DNA of 64,000 bases, taken from Pedobacter aquatilis. Its GTDB lineage: Bacteria; Bacteroidota; Bacteroidia; Sphingobacteriales; Sphingobacteriaceae. Each line of letters starts with the position of its first letter. The first letter of the stretch is position 1. The translations under genes were made by a program, and so were the position numbers. The notes below the pieces were generated by a model. The model saw only the letters and a list, made by a program, of their open reading frames with translations. It was not told the origin of the DNA and did no database searches. This document shows positions 52,523-61,969 of the stretch, piece by piece. Where the stretch lies: positions 434,001 to 498,000 of the forward strand of contig NZ_JAUFPW010000012.1 in the NCBI RefSeq assembly GCF_030409415.1, in the 5' to 3' direction.

Positions 52523-53219
52523 GCTAATCTATCCAGAGGCTTTCCGGCAAAAATCGAGACGCTGCTTTATGCTTCTCTCACGAATAGCATTGAGGTTAAC
52601 GGTTCGTTTTATAAAATCCCGCAGGGTTCAACATTAGAGGTATGGGGTGAAGAATTACCTTAGGATTTCTGGTTTACTTTAACTTTTTTAAGGGGATTAG
52701 CCATGCGCCTGGGCTAGGATTCAGCAATGAGGAGCTTGCCAGTTTTTGATGCTGTAAATCTCGTTAACGTTGCAAAGGTTGCATTCTTGTTAAATTGCCA
52801 CCGAGCATCACATCTGCAGATAGCTCCTCTGTTGTACCGCTTATGGAATGTCTTGAAAAGCATAAGTCTGAATGTAACTGGTTTATCACCTTCAAATTCA
52901 GACATTCTTCATTATATATACAGAGGCGATATATGAACCGTTGATGGCGTATAAATTTGTAAGGATTATTCATGATAAAGCGATGGTGCCTAGCGCTTTT
53001 GACGTTATTCAGAGCGATTTCAGATACCTCAGATTTCATGGCCCCGATGATAATTATCGGGGTATTTACAGTGATGATGTATTATCGGAATTTGTCGGTG
53101 ATACTGAATGGCTCCATAAAAATAACCAGGTTTTTGTAAATTTCAACAATACCATGGTCAATGCTTATTGCAATCTGAATACCCTAGAACTATATTTATG
53201 GAATATCATCCATTCTTAA
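52523..53219 (+). pseudogene. Decayed DUF72 family gene
   Basis: Pieces in three frames assemble a DUF72 protein: FPAKIETLLYASLTNSIEVN with GSFYKIPQGSTLEVW, then SHAPGLGFSNEELASF, then LPPSITSADSSSVVPLMECL and ECNWFITFKFRHSSLY, then the last frame IIHDKAMVPSAFDV, YLRFHGPDDNYRGIYSDD and QVFVNFNNTMVNAY. NSIEVNSSFYKIP and YLRFHGP/YFNNTM are DUF72 hallmarks. Several stops and at least two frameshifts are present. The N-terminal 20 or so residues are missing at the junction with the receiver gene. Confidence 0.72.
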
Positions 53220-53245
53220 TATGCATACGTAAGGATGTAGATAAA

Positions 53246-54313
53246 TTAAAAACCAATACCGAGTCCGCCGCTCAACATACCATAACCGCCCGAGAAACCA
53301 TACGCAGCGTAAACCCTTAATATTGGAAATTTTAACTGCAACCCAACATCTCCCCGAAAAGTTTTCAGATATGTTCTTTTAAGTTCAAAGGGATTAGTGT
53401 AGGTAATGTAGGCGAGCTGGTTATCACGAATACTGTTGACTATCGGGAAATTTCCTTTCAAACCGAGCTTAGCCCCTGATATGCTATAACCGGCAGATAC
53501 AAATGGGGTGAAGAAAGAAATTTGTTTGGAGAGTGTAGCTTGCAATATATAATTATCAAATGAAGCATAAATTTCCTGACCCGAAAAGTCCTTTGCCTGG
53601 TCTGGCGTTTCCGGTATCATGCCATTTAATGGCTGCAAATCCAAGGCCATGCTGTATTGCAGCCTTGTAAAGCCTGCTAAAATAGAGAAATCAAATGGAG
53701 TTTTCACTACTTCATTACCAACGAAATCCCGGGCGATGTTATGCTTTGCCCCCAGGCCCAAAAGGGAAACCGAACCAAAGTATTCACCGAGTCGTACTTT
53801 CGGGGCAGCACGAACCATAATCTCGGTATTGCCAAAAAAACCGGCAGTCAATTGAAGTTGTGGGGTGGGTACGATGTCACCGATAACAGCGGCGGGGAGC
53901 TCGAAAGAAACCAGTTTGTTATTATTACCATCAAAAAGATCAACCATGGGCCCCCTCATTCTGGTGTCCCCTGTAAAAGTTGGGGAGACCGTTTTTAAAG
54001 GATCACTTGGACGCAGGTTGTTTGAGAGCCCGATTCCGGTTATATCAAAGGATTGTCTTGATGAAGGCACCAATGATCCTGTACCGACCACACGCAGATC
54101 AAAATGCAAAGGGCCGAGCGTTTGTGCTGTATTTGTCCAGCCACTGTTCATGCCAAGGCCAAATCCATAAAAAAGTGGCCGGGTGTAAGCGTCAACTAGT
54201 TTTTCAGCATCCTGAGGCCCCGATTGGATCAACTGTTCAAAATTAAATTGTGCCGAAGCGGTGTGTATAAGTAAGGAAATTGCAGAAAGGAAAAGAATAA
54301 TCGTTTTTTTCAT
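53246..54313 (-). CDS. DUF6588 family secreted protein
   Basis: The start at 54313 gives a normal signal peptide (KKTIILFLSAISLLIHTASA); the longer start at 54352 adds thirteen residues with no signal function. The 355-residue protein is beta-rich with YGFGLGMNSGWTNT, FDITGIGLSNNLRP, LPAAVIGDIVPTPQLQLTA and a C-terminal YAAYGFSGGYGMLSGGLGIGF-like end, as in DUF6588 outer-membrane-type proteins. Function unknown. It is downstream of an AI-2E-type permease gene and may be the last gene of that transcript. Confidence 0.75.
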   Translation of the reverse strand: MKKTIILFLSAISLLIHTASAQFNFEQLIQSGPQDAEKLVDAYTRPLFYGFGLGMNSGWTNTAQTLGPLHFDLRVVGTGSLVPSSRQSFDITGIGLSNNLRPSDPLKTVSPTFTGDTRMRGPMVDLFDGNNNKLVSFELPAAVIGDIVPTPQLQLTAGFFGNTEIMVRAAPKVRLGEYFGSVSLLGLGAKHNIARDFVGNEVVKTPFDFSILAGFTRLQYSMALDLQPLNGMIPETPDQAKDFSGQEIYASFDNYILQATLSKQISFFTPFVSAGYSISGAKLGLKGNFPIVNSIRDNQLAYITYTNPFELKRTYLKTFRGDVGLQLKFPILRVYAAYGFSGGYGMLSGGLGIGF

Positions 54314-54527
54314 ATCATAGATAGTACCAACAGCAAATGTTACTAAAGCCAACCCTCAGCCCCATGCTAATGTTTTTAATCCTTTAAATTACATCCAAAT
54401 TTTACATATTGCCCATTTTGGCAAAGATTAAGGTTTCTTGAATAGTTTTCTTACTCAAATTATGCTTTTACCAATCATACAATAATTAATACAGCTGATT
54501 TGATATGACCAGCTACCTGGAGTTTAG

Positions 54528-55601
54528 TTACTTTTTCTGCTTAAAGAGTTTTGAGAACCAGTTTTCTGAATTGGTTTTAGGATTTGCGGGGCCAATCAAA
54601 AAACCAAAGGGCTTTAATTCTGGTATCCTGTCACAAATAATCTTTATGATGCCCAAAATTGGAATTGCCAGAATCATCCCCGCAACACCCCATATAAATT
54701 CCCCTAACACAATTGACAGAATTGTAAACAGTGGATTGATGTTTACCTGTTCACCTACAATCAGCGGTTCTAAAATATAAGTTTGCAGGAACTGGACTAA
54801 TCCATACACAATCAGTACGCCTAGCAACATCTTTGAATCTCCTCCTTGCGCCATTACTGCCAGCAAAGTTAAACACGTGCCAGTAAGATTTCCAACGAAA
54901 GGGACAATTTCCAGAAGACCGCAGAGCACGGCAAAAAATATGGCACTTTCTACTCCTAGAATACTAAAGCCGATACCATACAATATCCATAATACCCCAA
55001 TCATTGCCCCAAGCCCACTCAGATAATGCTGTGCAACCTTCCCAGACTCATGAACGATAACTGATGCTTTGTGTTCCTCACGGTCAGGAACAAGTTTCAA
55101 AATGAAATTTTTAATATGGGTACGATAATAAAGCGATAAATACATATATACCAAAACCAGTATAGTATTTACGGCTATACCCATTAGACCACTTGCAAAA
55201 CTTGCCAGCAGATTACCCGTATTGCTGCTCCCAGCCTTAATCAAATCTTCCTGCTGTTTACTGTCAATATTGAGTTTTTGGTTGATCCAGTTCCTGAAAC
55301 TTGAGACCATCGAAGTTAATCTCGATTTCATTTCTTCCAGATTTTCGGTAAGGTTGCCCAATTGCCAGTACAAAAGGGAAATGATCAGAGATACTGCCAG
55401 GACAAACACAAGTATGCAAACCAAACTTGCCCAGCCTCGCTGAAGGCCTTTACGTTCCAGCCAGTTACATAAGCGGATGAATACCATCGAAAAAATGCCT
55501 GCAAGCGTCAGTGGAATCAGGAAAGGTGCTGCAAAATATAGTCCTGAAAAAATCAGACTGATGAAAAGCATTGCATATACGCCTCGTTGAAGTTTTGCCA
55601 T
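54528..55601 (-). CDS. AI-2E family permease
   Basis: This 357-residue inner-membrane protein has about eight helices, including YFAAPFLIPLTLAGIFSMVF and LYGIGFSILGVESAIFFAVL, with the late conserved VPFVGNLTG and PLIVGEQVNINPLFTILS segments of the AI-2E/YdiK/PerM family. Family members export small molecules or ions; an AI-2 export role is established for only a few. It lies 42 bp after the SDR gene. Confidence 0.88.
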   Translation of the reverse strand: MAKLQRGVYAMLFISLIFSGLYFAAPFLIPLTLAGIFSMVFIRLCNWLERKGLQRGWASLVCILVFVLAVSLIISLLYWQLGNLTENLEEMKSRLTSMVSSFRNWINQKLNIDSKQQEDLIKAGSSNTGNLLASFASGLMGIAVNTILVLVYMYLSLYYRTHIKNFILKLVPDREEHKASVIVHESGKVAQHYLSGLGAMIGVLWILYGIGFSILGVESAIFFAVLCGLLEIVPFVGNLTGTCLTLLAVMAQGGDSKMLLGVLIVYGLVQFLQTYILEPLIVGEQVNINPLFTILSIVLGEFIWGVAGMILAIPILGIIKIICDRIPELKPFGFLIGPANPKTNSENWFSKLFKQKK

Positions 55602-55643
55602 TTTTTTATTGAATCGGGAAATATTGTTTTAAAGGATTGTAAA

Positions 55644-56507
55644 TTAGCCATTAACCACCTCACCGCCATTGACATGTATTACTTGCCCGGTGATAAAAGA
55701 TGAATCTTCCGATGCAAGAAATACATAAGCAGGAGCCAGTTCTGAGGGTTGCCCTGCCCTTTCCATGGCTGTTTCTGAACCAAACGACTTTATTTTTTTA
55801 GAATCAAAAGTAGATACGATTAGGGGTGTCCATACTGGTCCAGGTGCTACCGCATTTACCCGGATACCGCTTTTTGCAAGGTTGGTGGCAAGCGAGCGTG
55901 TGAAAGAAGTAATGGCGCCTTTCGTGGAAGAATAATCTATCAAATGAGGTGAAGATCGGTATGCTGTTACAGAAGTCGTATTGATGATAACATCACCACT
56001 TTTGAAGTATTTTAGTACTTCGTGGGCAAAGTAGAAATAAGCAAAGATGTTTGTTCTAAAAGTATCTTCGAGCTGTTTATTATCAATATTTTCCGGGTCT
56101 TGCTGTGGTACTTGCATGCCTGCGTTATTGACCAGAATGTTAATTGTGCCAAATTGTTTCAGGACCTTTTCTACTGTCTCGGCACAAAATGCTGGTTTTT
56201 TCACGTCACCTTTTATTAACAGGCAATTTTGCCCTTCATCTTCCACCATTGCTTTGGTTTCTTTTGCGTCACCATCTTCGCTTAAGTAAACTATGGCAAC
56301 GTTCGCGCCTTCCCTTGCGAAATGAACAGCAATGGCTCGTCCAATGCCACTATCCCCACCGGTAATCAGCGCTATCTTACCTTCAAGCTTCCCGGAAGAT
56401 TTATAATTTTTTTTGATGACTTGCGGACGGGGATTCATTTTAGATTCAATTCCGGGGGTATTACGTTGTTTCGAGGGTGTTTTGCTACTCTTGGCCATGG
56501 TTATCAT
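55644..56507 (-). CDS. Short-chain dehydrogenase/reductase, general-stress type
   Basis: This 287-residue SDR has TGGDSGIG at 49-56, NNAG at 127-130 and the catalytic S179, Y192 and K196 (DYSSTKGA). An N-terminal extension of about 40 basic residues (SSKTPSKQRNTPGIESKM) precedes the dehydrogenase core, as in the YhdF/YdaD-like general stress proteins. The start could be the ATG three codons later. It lies 65 bp downstream of the mechanosensitive channel gene. Confidence 0.88.
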   Translation of the reverse strand: MITMAKSSKTPSKQRNTPGIESKMNPRPQVIKKNYKSSGKLEGKIALITGGDSGIGRAIAVHFAREGANVAIVYLSEDGDAKETKAMVEDEGQNCLLIKGDVKKPAFCAETVEKVLKQFGTINILVNNAGMQVPQQDPENIDNKQLEDTFRTNIFAYFYFAHEVLKYFKSGDVIINTTSVTAYRSSPHLIDYSSTKGAITSFTRSLATNLAKSGIRVNAVAPGPVWTPLIVSTFDSKKIKSFGSETAMERAGQPSELAPAYVFLASEDSSFITGQVIHVNGGEVVNG

Positions 56508-56572
56508 TTAAGGTAAAACAATTTTTTAAGAAATATGGTTTGGTTTTAATAGGACAACTAAAACCAAGAAAA

Positions 56573-58909
56573 TTAAGCTATTTTTATTCCTTCATCCTGC
56601 ATTTTCGCAAGGAGTTGTTGCAGGAATACACTTTTAAATTCAGCTTCTGCATAAATACTGTTGATCCATGCGAGTATTTTGATTTCCATACTTTCAGCCG
56701 CTACCGAATTGAGCAACACTTCTGGAGTCAGTTTCTTTACCGCTGCATCATTTTGCGACAAAACCTCTTCAACAAGTTTTTTTAGCACTTGCAAATCAGC
56801 ATCCGCAGAAACCTTAAATATTAATTCGGTTTTTATGTAATCATTGCTCAGTGTCCAATTAACCAGCCGCCCCGAAAGTAAATCGCCATTTGGGATGATC
56901 ACTTCGGACCCTTGTGGGGTTAGCAGTTTACTCGACCTAATCCCTATGTCCCTGACCTTTCCTTTTTTATCTGCTAACTCTACATAATCCCCAATCCTGA
57001 AGGGTTTTTCAAAAATCAGGATAATACCCGAAACAAAATTGTTTACGATATTCTGCATACCGAGTCCGATTCCAACGCCAAAGGCACCCAAAACTACCGT
57101 AAGTTTGTCCATTGGTAAACCTGAAGCGGTAACGGCAAGAAGAACCCCTATAATGATGATGATGAGACGGACCAATGCTACTTTTGAACTCTTATGTCCG
57201 CTGGATTCATCAAAGGTAATTTTTTCTTCTCCAAAAAGCAGTGGTACAGATTTTTGAAGTTTCGCCGCGCCATATACGATGGCTATAAAAAATAAAATGT
57301 TGCCAAAAGTGAAGTGAATACTTCCGAATGTCCTTTGTTTTGACAAGATGATCGATGACCAATCCCATAGGTTCCCAAAGATGCTCATATTGATGAACAG
57401 CACGATTATCCACAAAGCCAAACACAAAAAAGAAAAGAGTTTTTTGATTTTAGCTTTTGATTTCTCGGGATTAACCCTTGAGAAAAGGCCTTTGTTGCAA
57501 GCACTTATCTTCATTTGTAAGTCAAAAGCATCAAGGATAATCTGCAGAAAAACAGCTAAGCCAATGAGTTGGATAAGCCCAATGACGCCAGTAACACTCA
57601 TAACCTTGGCCATATCAACCCTTCCAAAAACATTTGCAAGCAGGGAGAATGAATTCAGGACAATTAACGTCCACAATGCAAACCGTACATGTCTCTTTGA
57701 AAATTCACGGAAACGAACTGTTTTTTTCAAACGTAATCCAATCCATATAAAAAATACATTGATCGCTACCATGACCAGCCGAAGTGGCCATGCTCCATCA
57801 ACAGCGGCATTACCTAAGATGAGCATCATATAAGTTGCAATGATGAGTAGCCATAATCTTAACTGCTTTTTTTCGAGCGTTCGCCAAAGGTGAACCGTGA
57901 TGGATAACAAAAGTAGCAAAGAGATCAACTCCATGTATAGAGAGGGTGATTCAGGTTCAAATAAGGGTGTAATGCTCAACAGCACAATTAAAGTGGAAAG
58001 GATAGGGTATGGCCGAAGATAATCGTAATGTAATTCACCAATTTGTCGTTTTATTGCAGCCCGTTTGGAACTGCGGAAATTGCGGTGCACCCAGATAAAA
58101 AAGCTTAATGCGATTAATATTGCCAAAAACCTGTTATCCCAGGTGCTGTTGATGAAATATTTTAATATCTGCTGCTGACCCTGATAAGCAGCGACAATGA
58201 GATTTCCGGTGGGTGCAGTTTGCGGGTTAAACAATGGGGCTTCCCAGAGATAAAGTTCCTGTTTGCTCCAGGCCATTTTGCCAGATTGTTTAAGGCTTTC
58301 ATCTGCCTGATTGCGAAGATCATTTACCACGATGCCAAGGGCAGAACTGGCAGCGAGCATCCTGTTTACTGAATCAAGATTGCGTCCGGTAAGCTTGCCG
58401 GATTCCTGAAGTCGCTTACGGATGTCGGCAATCTGGCTGGAATAAAGTGATTTATTCGCTTGGTCACCACTATCTGATTTTAAAAGTGAATCCTGACTTA
58501 AACGCAGTATCTGGTCAGACATTCCCTGCAATTCATTACTGTTTTTAACCAAAGTTGCACTTATGGCCTTCAACCTGATGTCTGCATCTTTCAGGATTAG
58601 GTCATAACTCATCAGGCTTTTAGTATCGATCTGTTCACCTTTTATACCAAAAGCTTTTTTAAGTGGCGTTATATCCTCTGTTATCGAATTGATTCTGCGC
58701 TGAAAACTTTGAAGGCTGTAGCCTTTTTTGTTGGCTGCATTAATTTCGGTTATGGCGGATTGAGCAGATTGAATCCGAAACAGGAGGGTGTCGGGTATAG
58801 CTTTTACCGAATCTGTCCTAACATTTGTTACTGTGGGTTCCTGTGCCTGAATCTGAAATGAAATTGTAGCTCCAAAGATAATCAGCTGTATTATTATTTT
58901 GAATCGCAT
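56573..58909 (-). CDS. MscS-family mechanosensitive ion channel, large type
   Basis: This 778-residue inner-membrane protein has a signal peptide-like start (FKIIIQLIIFGATISFQIQ), a periplasmic coiled-coil region to about residue 220, several helices and a C-terminal MscS core: NIVNNFVSGIILIFEKPFR, IGDYVELADKKGKVRDIG and VIIPNGDLLSGRLVNW. It would open under membrane tension to protect from osmotic shock, similar in layout to MscK/MscM. It shares one base with the YihY gene stop (TAATG). Confidence 0.9.
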   Translation of the reverse strand: MRFKIIIQLIIFGATISFQIQAQEPTVTNVRTDSVKAIPDTLLFRIQSAQSAITEINAANKKGYSLQSFQRRINSITEDITPLKKAFGIKGEQIDTKSLMSYDLILKDADIRLKAISATLVKNSNELQGMSDQILRLSQDSLLKSDSGDQANKSLYSSQIADIRKRLQESGKLTGRNLDSVNRMLAASSALGIVVNDLRNQADESLKQSGKMAWSKQELYLWEAPLFNPQTAPTGNLIVAAYQGQQQILKYFINSTWDNRFLAILIALSFFIWVHRNFRSSKRAAIKRQIGELHYDYLRPYPILSTLIVLLSITPLFEPESPSLYMELISLLLLLSITVHLWRTLEKKQLRLWLLIIATYMMLILGNAAVDGAWPLRLVMVAINVFFIWIGLRLKKTVRFREFSKRHVRFALWTLIVLNSFSLLANVFGRVDMAKVMSVTGVIGLIQLIGLAVFLQIILDAFDLQMKISACNKGLFSRVNPEKSKAKIKKLFSFLCLALWIIVLFINMSIFGNLWDWSSIILSKQRTFGSIHFTFGNILFFIAIVYGAAKLQKSVPLLFGEEKITFDESSGHKSSKVALVRLIIIIIGVLLAVTASGLPMDKLTVVLGAFGVGIGLGMQNIVNNFVSGIILIFEKPFRIGDYVELADKKGKVRDIGIRSSKLLTPQGSEVIIPNGDLLSGRLVNWTLSNDYIKTELIFKVSADADLQVLKKLVEEVLSQNDAAVKKLTPEVLLNSVAAESMEIKILAWINSIYAEAEFKSVFLQQLLAKMQDEGIKIA

Positions 58910-60339
58910 TAACTTTCCTCCTTTGAAAAATCATGGTCTTGTTTTTGAATAGCTTGCAGTGATTCGTTTCCTCGCTCAACTTCGACTTCCTTTATTGATA
59001 CGGCATGACTATCAGGATGGATTTCCGCACCGTAGGCGAGAGCATAAGCCCGGGTAAATTCAGCACCAAAGTAGAGAATAATCGAAGAATAATAGGTCCA
59101 TAGTAAAAGTACAACTAGTGAACCAGTAGCACCGAAAGTGCCACCAACATCTGTTTTGGAAATGTATATTGAAATGCCGACTTTGCCCAGCATAAATAAT
59201 ATGGCGGTAACCAATGCGCCCCAGGCAACATCACGCCAACGGATATCTGCATCAGGCAGAACTTTAAAAATGACACCAAAAATTGCTGAGATCACTACAA
59301 GATTGAGGGCCAGGTTCAGGATGTAGAAAATAATAACAGACACTTCAGAAAAACGCAGTTGTAACCTTGTGCTGAAAGCATCCAATAGGGAGGAAATACC
59401 CAAAGAGACCAATAATAGAAAACCTAAACTGATGATGACTGAAAAAGAAAGAAATCTATTCTTCAGTAATTTGAGCCAGCCACGTTTGGGTTTTGGCTTT
59501 ATTCCCCAGATGGAATTGATTGAATCTTGTATATCAGCGAAAACTGAGGTGGCGCCCAAGAGTAAGGTAATCACACCGATTACAAATGCAATGGTTCCTT
59601 TCCCTGAAATAGCAGCATTTTTGATTAGATCCTGTATTTGTTTAGCCGGCACTGCGCCCAGAAAGTCTTTTAGTTGAAGGTAAATCTGTCCTTCCGCTGC
59701 CTCACGGCTTAGAAAAATACTCATGAGTGCAATGACTACAATCATCAATGGTGCCATTGAAAAAACAGTATAGTAAGCAAGTGAGCCGCTAAGTTTGGTT
59801 ACCTTATGATCTGAAAATCCTGAGAATGCATTTTTAAGTACTGCGAATATTCCGGAAAAATTTAACTTCTTCACCTCCTTGGTTGCAGTTTCTGCCAACT
59901 CCAAAGTTGTTTCCATATCGCCAACCCATTGTTCCCGGGTATCTGAAGGGGTGGGCGTTGAAATGATTCGAGATCCATCCAACCCAGTATTTTTCAAGTT
60001 TGATTTTGATTTTAGCCATTTGGCCAAGGTAAAGTCTGAAGCTTTGGTCAATAGGAAACGATTCAAGAATCCTGCTTTTTTAAAGATGGTTTTACCTAGT
60101 ATCTCAGAAAATATTTTTGGTAAAAATCGGCCCCTCAAATCCATAGTTGCCTCGAGTTTGCTTTCGAAAGACGTTTTGGTTAATCTGCCAATAAATTCTG
60201 CTGGCAGGCCAATTAGTAGTAATTTTGCCTCCACACTTATTTTCTGATTGCTTTGATTAATTTCATTATCTAGGGCAATAATCTCGGCTTCCAATGCATT
60301 AACATCCCTAATCGTTTTTTTACTTTTCAGGGCTTCCAT
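58909..60339 (-). CDS. YihY/BrkB family membrane protein with N-terminal extension
   Basis: This 476-residue protein has an N-terminal soluble part of about 175 residues and then a YihY/BrkB domain: KVTKLSGSLAYYTVFSMAPL, DSINSIWGIKPKPKRGW, ILYFGAEFTRAYALAYGAEI. It has about six helices. Typical YihY proteins are about 300 residues, so the N-terminal extension is unusual for the family as I know it. It overlaps the holin-like gene start by 20 bp and the channel gene by 1 bp. Function is not known; the name virulence factor is historical. Confidence 0.85.
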   Translation of the reverse strand: MEALKSKKTIRDVNALEAEIIALDNEINQSNQKISVEAKLLLIGLPAEFIGRLTKTSFESKLEATMDLRGRFLPKIFSEILGKTIFKKAGFLNRFLLTKASDFTLAKWLKSKSNLKNTGLDGSRIISTPTPSDTREQWVGDMETTLELAETATKEVKKLNFSGIFAVLKNAFSGFSDHKVTKLSGSLAYYTVFSMAPLMIVVIALMSIFLSREAAEGQIYLQLKDFLGAVPAKQIQDLIKNAAISGKGTIAFVIGVITLLLGATSVFADIQDSINSIWGIKPKPKRGWLKLLKNRFLSFSVIISLGFLLLVSLGISSLLDAFSTRLQLRFSEVSVIIFYILNLALNLVVISAIFGVIFKVLPDADIRWRDVAWGALVTAILFMLGKVGISIYISKTDVGGTFGATGSLVVLLLWTYYSSIILYFGAEFTRAYALAYGAEIHPDSHAVSIKEVEVERGNESLQAIQKQDHDFSKEES

Positions 60340-60685
60340 TGTATTTCATTAAAATTTTGCGGATGGTAAAATTAACTAATTGAGGCTCGATGAATGTCCC
60401 TTTTAGCCCAGTAACCAGCACCGCTACTAAAATGTAAAAGGCGGTTAAGCTACCAAAGCCAATTGCATAACTAGAAGTTTGTTCGGAAACAAAAAATCCG
60501 AGTGTGAGGGATGCAAAGAAAAAGGCAAGGCAAAGACAAATTAACATAAATGTATTGGTGATTAAGTCGGCACCAATTCTGGCCAGCTTGTCTAAAACCT
60601 GAAGTTCTAAGCGTGCCCGCCTGAGCTCGAAATTACTTTTCAGGTTATTTAAAAATCGGTTAAGTAGAGTAGGATTTTCTTTCAT
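60320..60685 (-). CDS. Small two-helix membrane protein of holin-like type
   Basis: This 121-residue protein has two hydrophobic helices (NTFMLICLCLAFFFASLTLGF and AIGFGSLTAFYILVAVLVTGL), a basic N-terminal coiled region (RFLNNLKSNFELRRARLEL) and a short C-terminal tail. It resembles the Phage_holin_3_6/DUF1469 type proteins that accompany YihY and envelope-stress genes. A prophage origin is unlikely because no phage genes flank it. It overlaps the YihY gene by 20 bp, so it probably starts that operon. Confidence 0.65.
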   Translation of the reverse strand: MKENPTLLNRFLNNLKSNFELRRARLELQVLDKLARIGADLITNTFMLICLCLAFFFASLTLGFFVSEQTSSYAIGFGSLTAFYILVAVLVTGLKGTFIEPQLVNFTIRKILMKYNGSPEK

Positions 60686-60934
60686 ATCAATTGATTTCGC
60701 TAAACGGAAAGTAGGATTTCGGACAGTGGTAACACCTGATGCCCTGATAAATGAACTCGTTTGCTTTGATATTGTTTGTTTTTTTTAAAAAGTAGTAGCA
60801 GCAAGGACGCACGTTTTTAATAAATATTGCCAGATTCAATCCCTTTTATTTTGGGAGAATTGTTGATAACCTGTGTAAAGAAATTCTTTTGAATTTTGTG
60901 TCTGCATGACTATTTTCGCAACCCAATTCAAATT

Positions 60935-61411
60935 ATGATCTCTTTCCAATATCGATTTAAAGACATTTCCGGCACCTACCGCACCTATCAGTTATCGCAA
61001 GAATCACCAGAATCACTGTGGTGTATTCACGAAGAAAATTTGCTGTTGGCGAGGTTTTCCCAAATTCAACAAAGCTGGAAACAATTATCTGGTGATGCGC
61101 TTCCTAAGGAGTTTATCAGAGGTGCAGGTGCGCACATACAGCGTTATTACTATGAATCTGCAGCCCTTAAAATACAGGACAGATGGCCAGGCATTATTTC
61201 AAGGACAGAAAAAAGGTCGGATAGCGAGGTGTTCATCATTTGTAAACCTCAGGTCAATCTGAATGTCTTTCGTCCGATTTTTTGTAAGCACGTTAGCAGG
61301 CTTTTTAATCAGGATATTTTACTAAATCTTGAAGTTAGCACTTATAATGGTTCAGAGAAGTTTAGCTTTAAACTGAATCCACCACAAAGCACCAAGCAAC
61401 CCGTGGCTTAA
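60935..61411 (+). CDS. Unknown 158-residue protein
   Basis: The start at the ATG at 60935 is chosen over 60896 because the residues before it (HDYFRNPIQI) look like translated spacer. The protein contains ISFQYRFKDISGTYRTYQLS, an ENLLLARFSQIQQSW segment and KPQVNLNVFRPIFCKHVSRL. It has no signal peptide or membrane helix and no family I recognise. It stands alone on the plus strand, divergent from the holin-YihY operon. Confidence 0.55.
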   Translation: MISFQYRFKDISGTYRTYQLSQESPESLWCIHEENLLLARFSQIQQSWKQLSGDALPKEFIRGAGAHIQRYYYESAALKIQDRWPGIISRTEKRSDSEVFIICKPQVNLNVFRPIFCKHVSRLFNQDILLNLEVSTYNGSEKFSFKLNPPQSTKQPVA

Positions 61412-61969
61412 GGCATTATGTGTGTCTATGGGCAAAATAGCTATTGAAGAAAGTAATCATCTATGCTCAATGTGCCTTTGAGGTTTTAACTTTATTGAGT
61501 TTTTGTATAATCAACCATTGTTCAAATTCAATTGATGATTTCTTCAGGCAGTTTAGCACCTGAAGTTTGTTGCCAAAAACCATCTAAAAACTCAATCTCA
61601 CCAATCAAAGAATCCCCATGATTAATGCAAAGGGCTTATTTCTTCAAGTCAGACAAACTGATAATTATACTCATCCTTCTGAAATGTTTGCGTTTTCATC
61701 TGTTCGCTTTTTGTCATTAGGTGGATAAACCAGAGTGTATTGACCTCTTGTCACCGGAAATAAATTTGCCATAAAGTTCTGCTCATCTATATTTTAGAGA
61801 AGTAGCTAAGATGGGTCTAATAAATTGGTTTATCCAGTTAGGTTACCTTTTAAACTTCAGGATCTACTAATCATTAAAAAGACGAGGTATGTGCTTGAAA
61901 AATATTAACCCTTTTTGCTTAATTTTGAAGGGAAAAAAATCAATATTAATTTTACTTTGGAAAGCTAAT
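61412..61969. other. About 560 bp without a supported gene
   Basis: Between the unknown protein and the lipoprotein gene. A short minus-strand frame (MANLFPVTRGQYTLVY...) has no recognised content. The promoter of the lipoprotein gene should lie here, but I cannot point to a clear box. Confidence 0.4.

Noticed and set aside
52727..53039. Frames of 63-91 codons on both strands within the DUF72 region
   Set aside because: The plus-strand one is a piece of the frameshifted DUF72 gene and the minus-strand ones are antisense shadows.
57348..57833. 161-codon plus-strand frame inside the MscS-type gene
   Set aside because: It is antisense to a membrane protein gene; long open antisense frames arise from its codon pattern.
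60320..60685. Phage origin for the holin-like protein
   Set aside because: No phage structural, integrase or lysis genes are nearby, and the gene overlaps a YihY gene in an operon typical of chromosomes.
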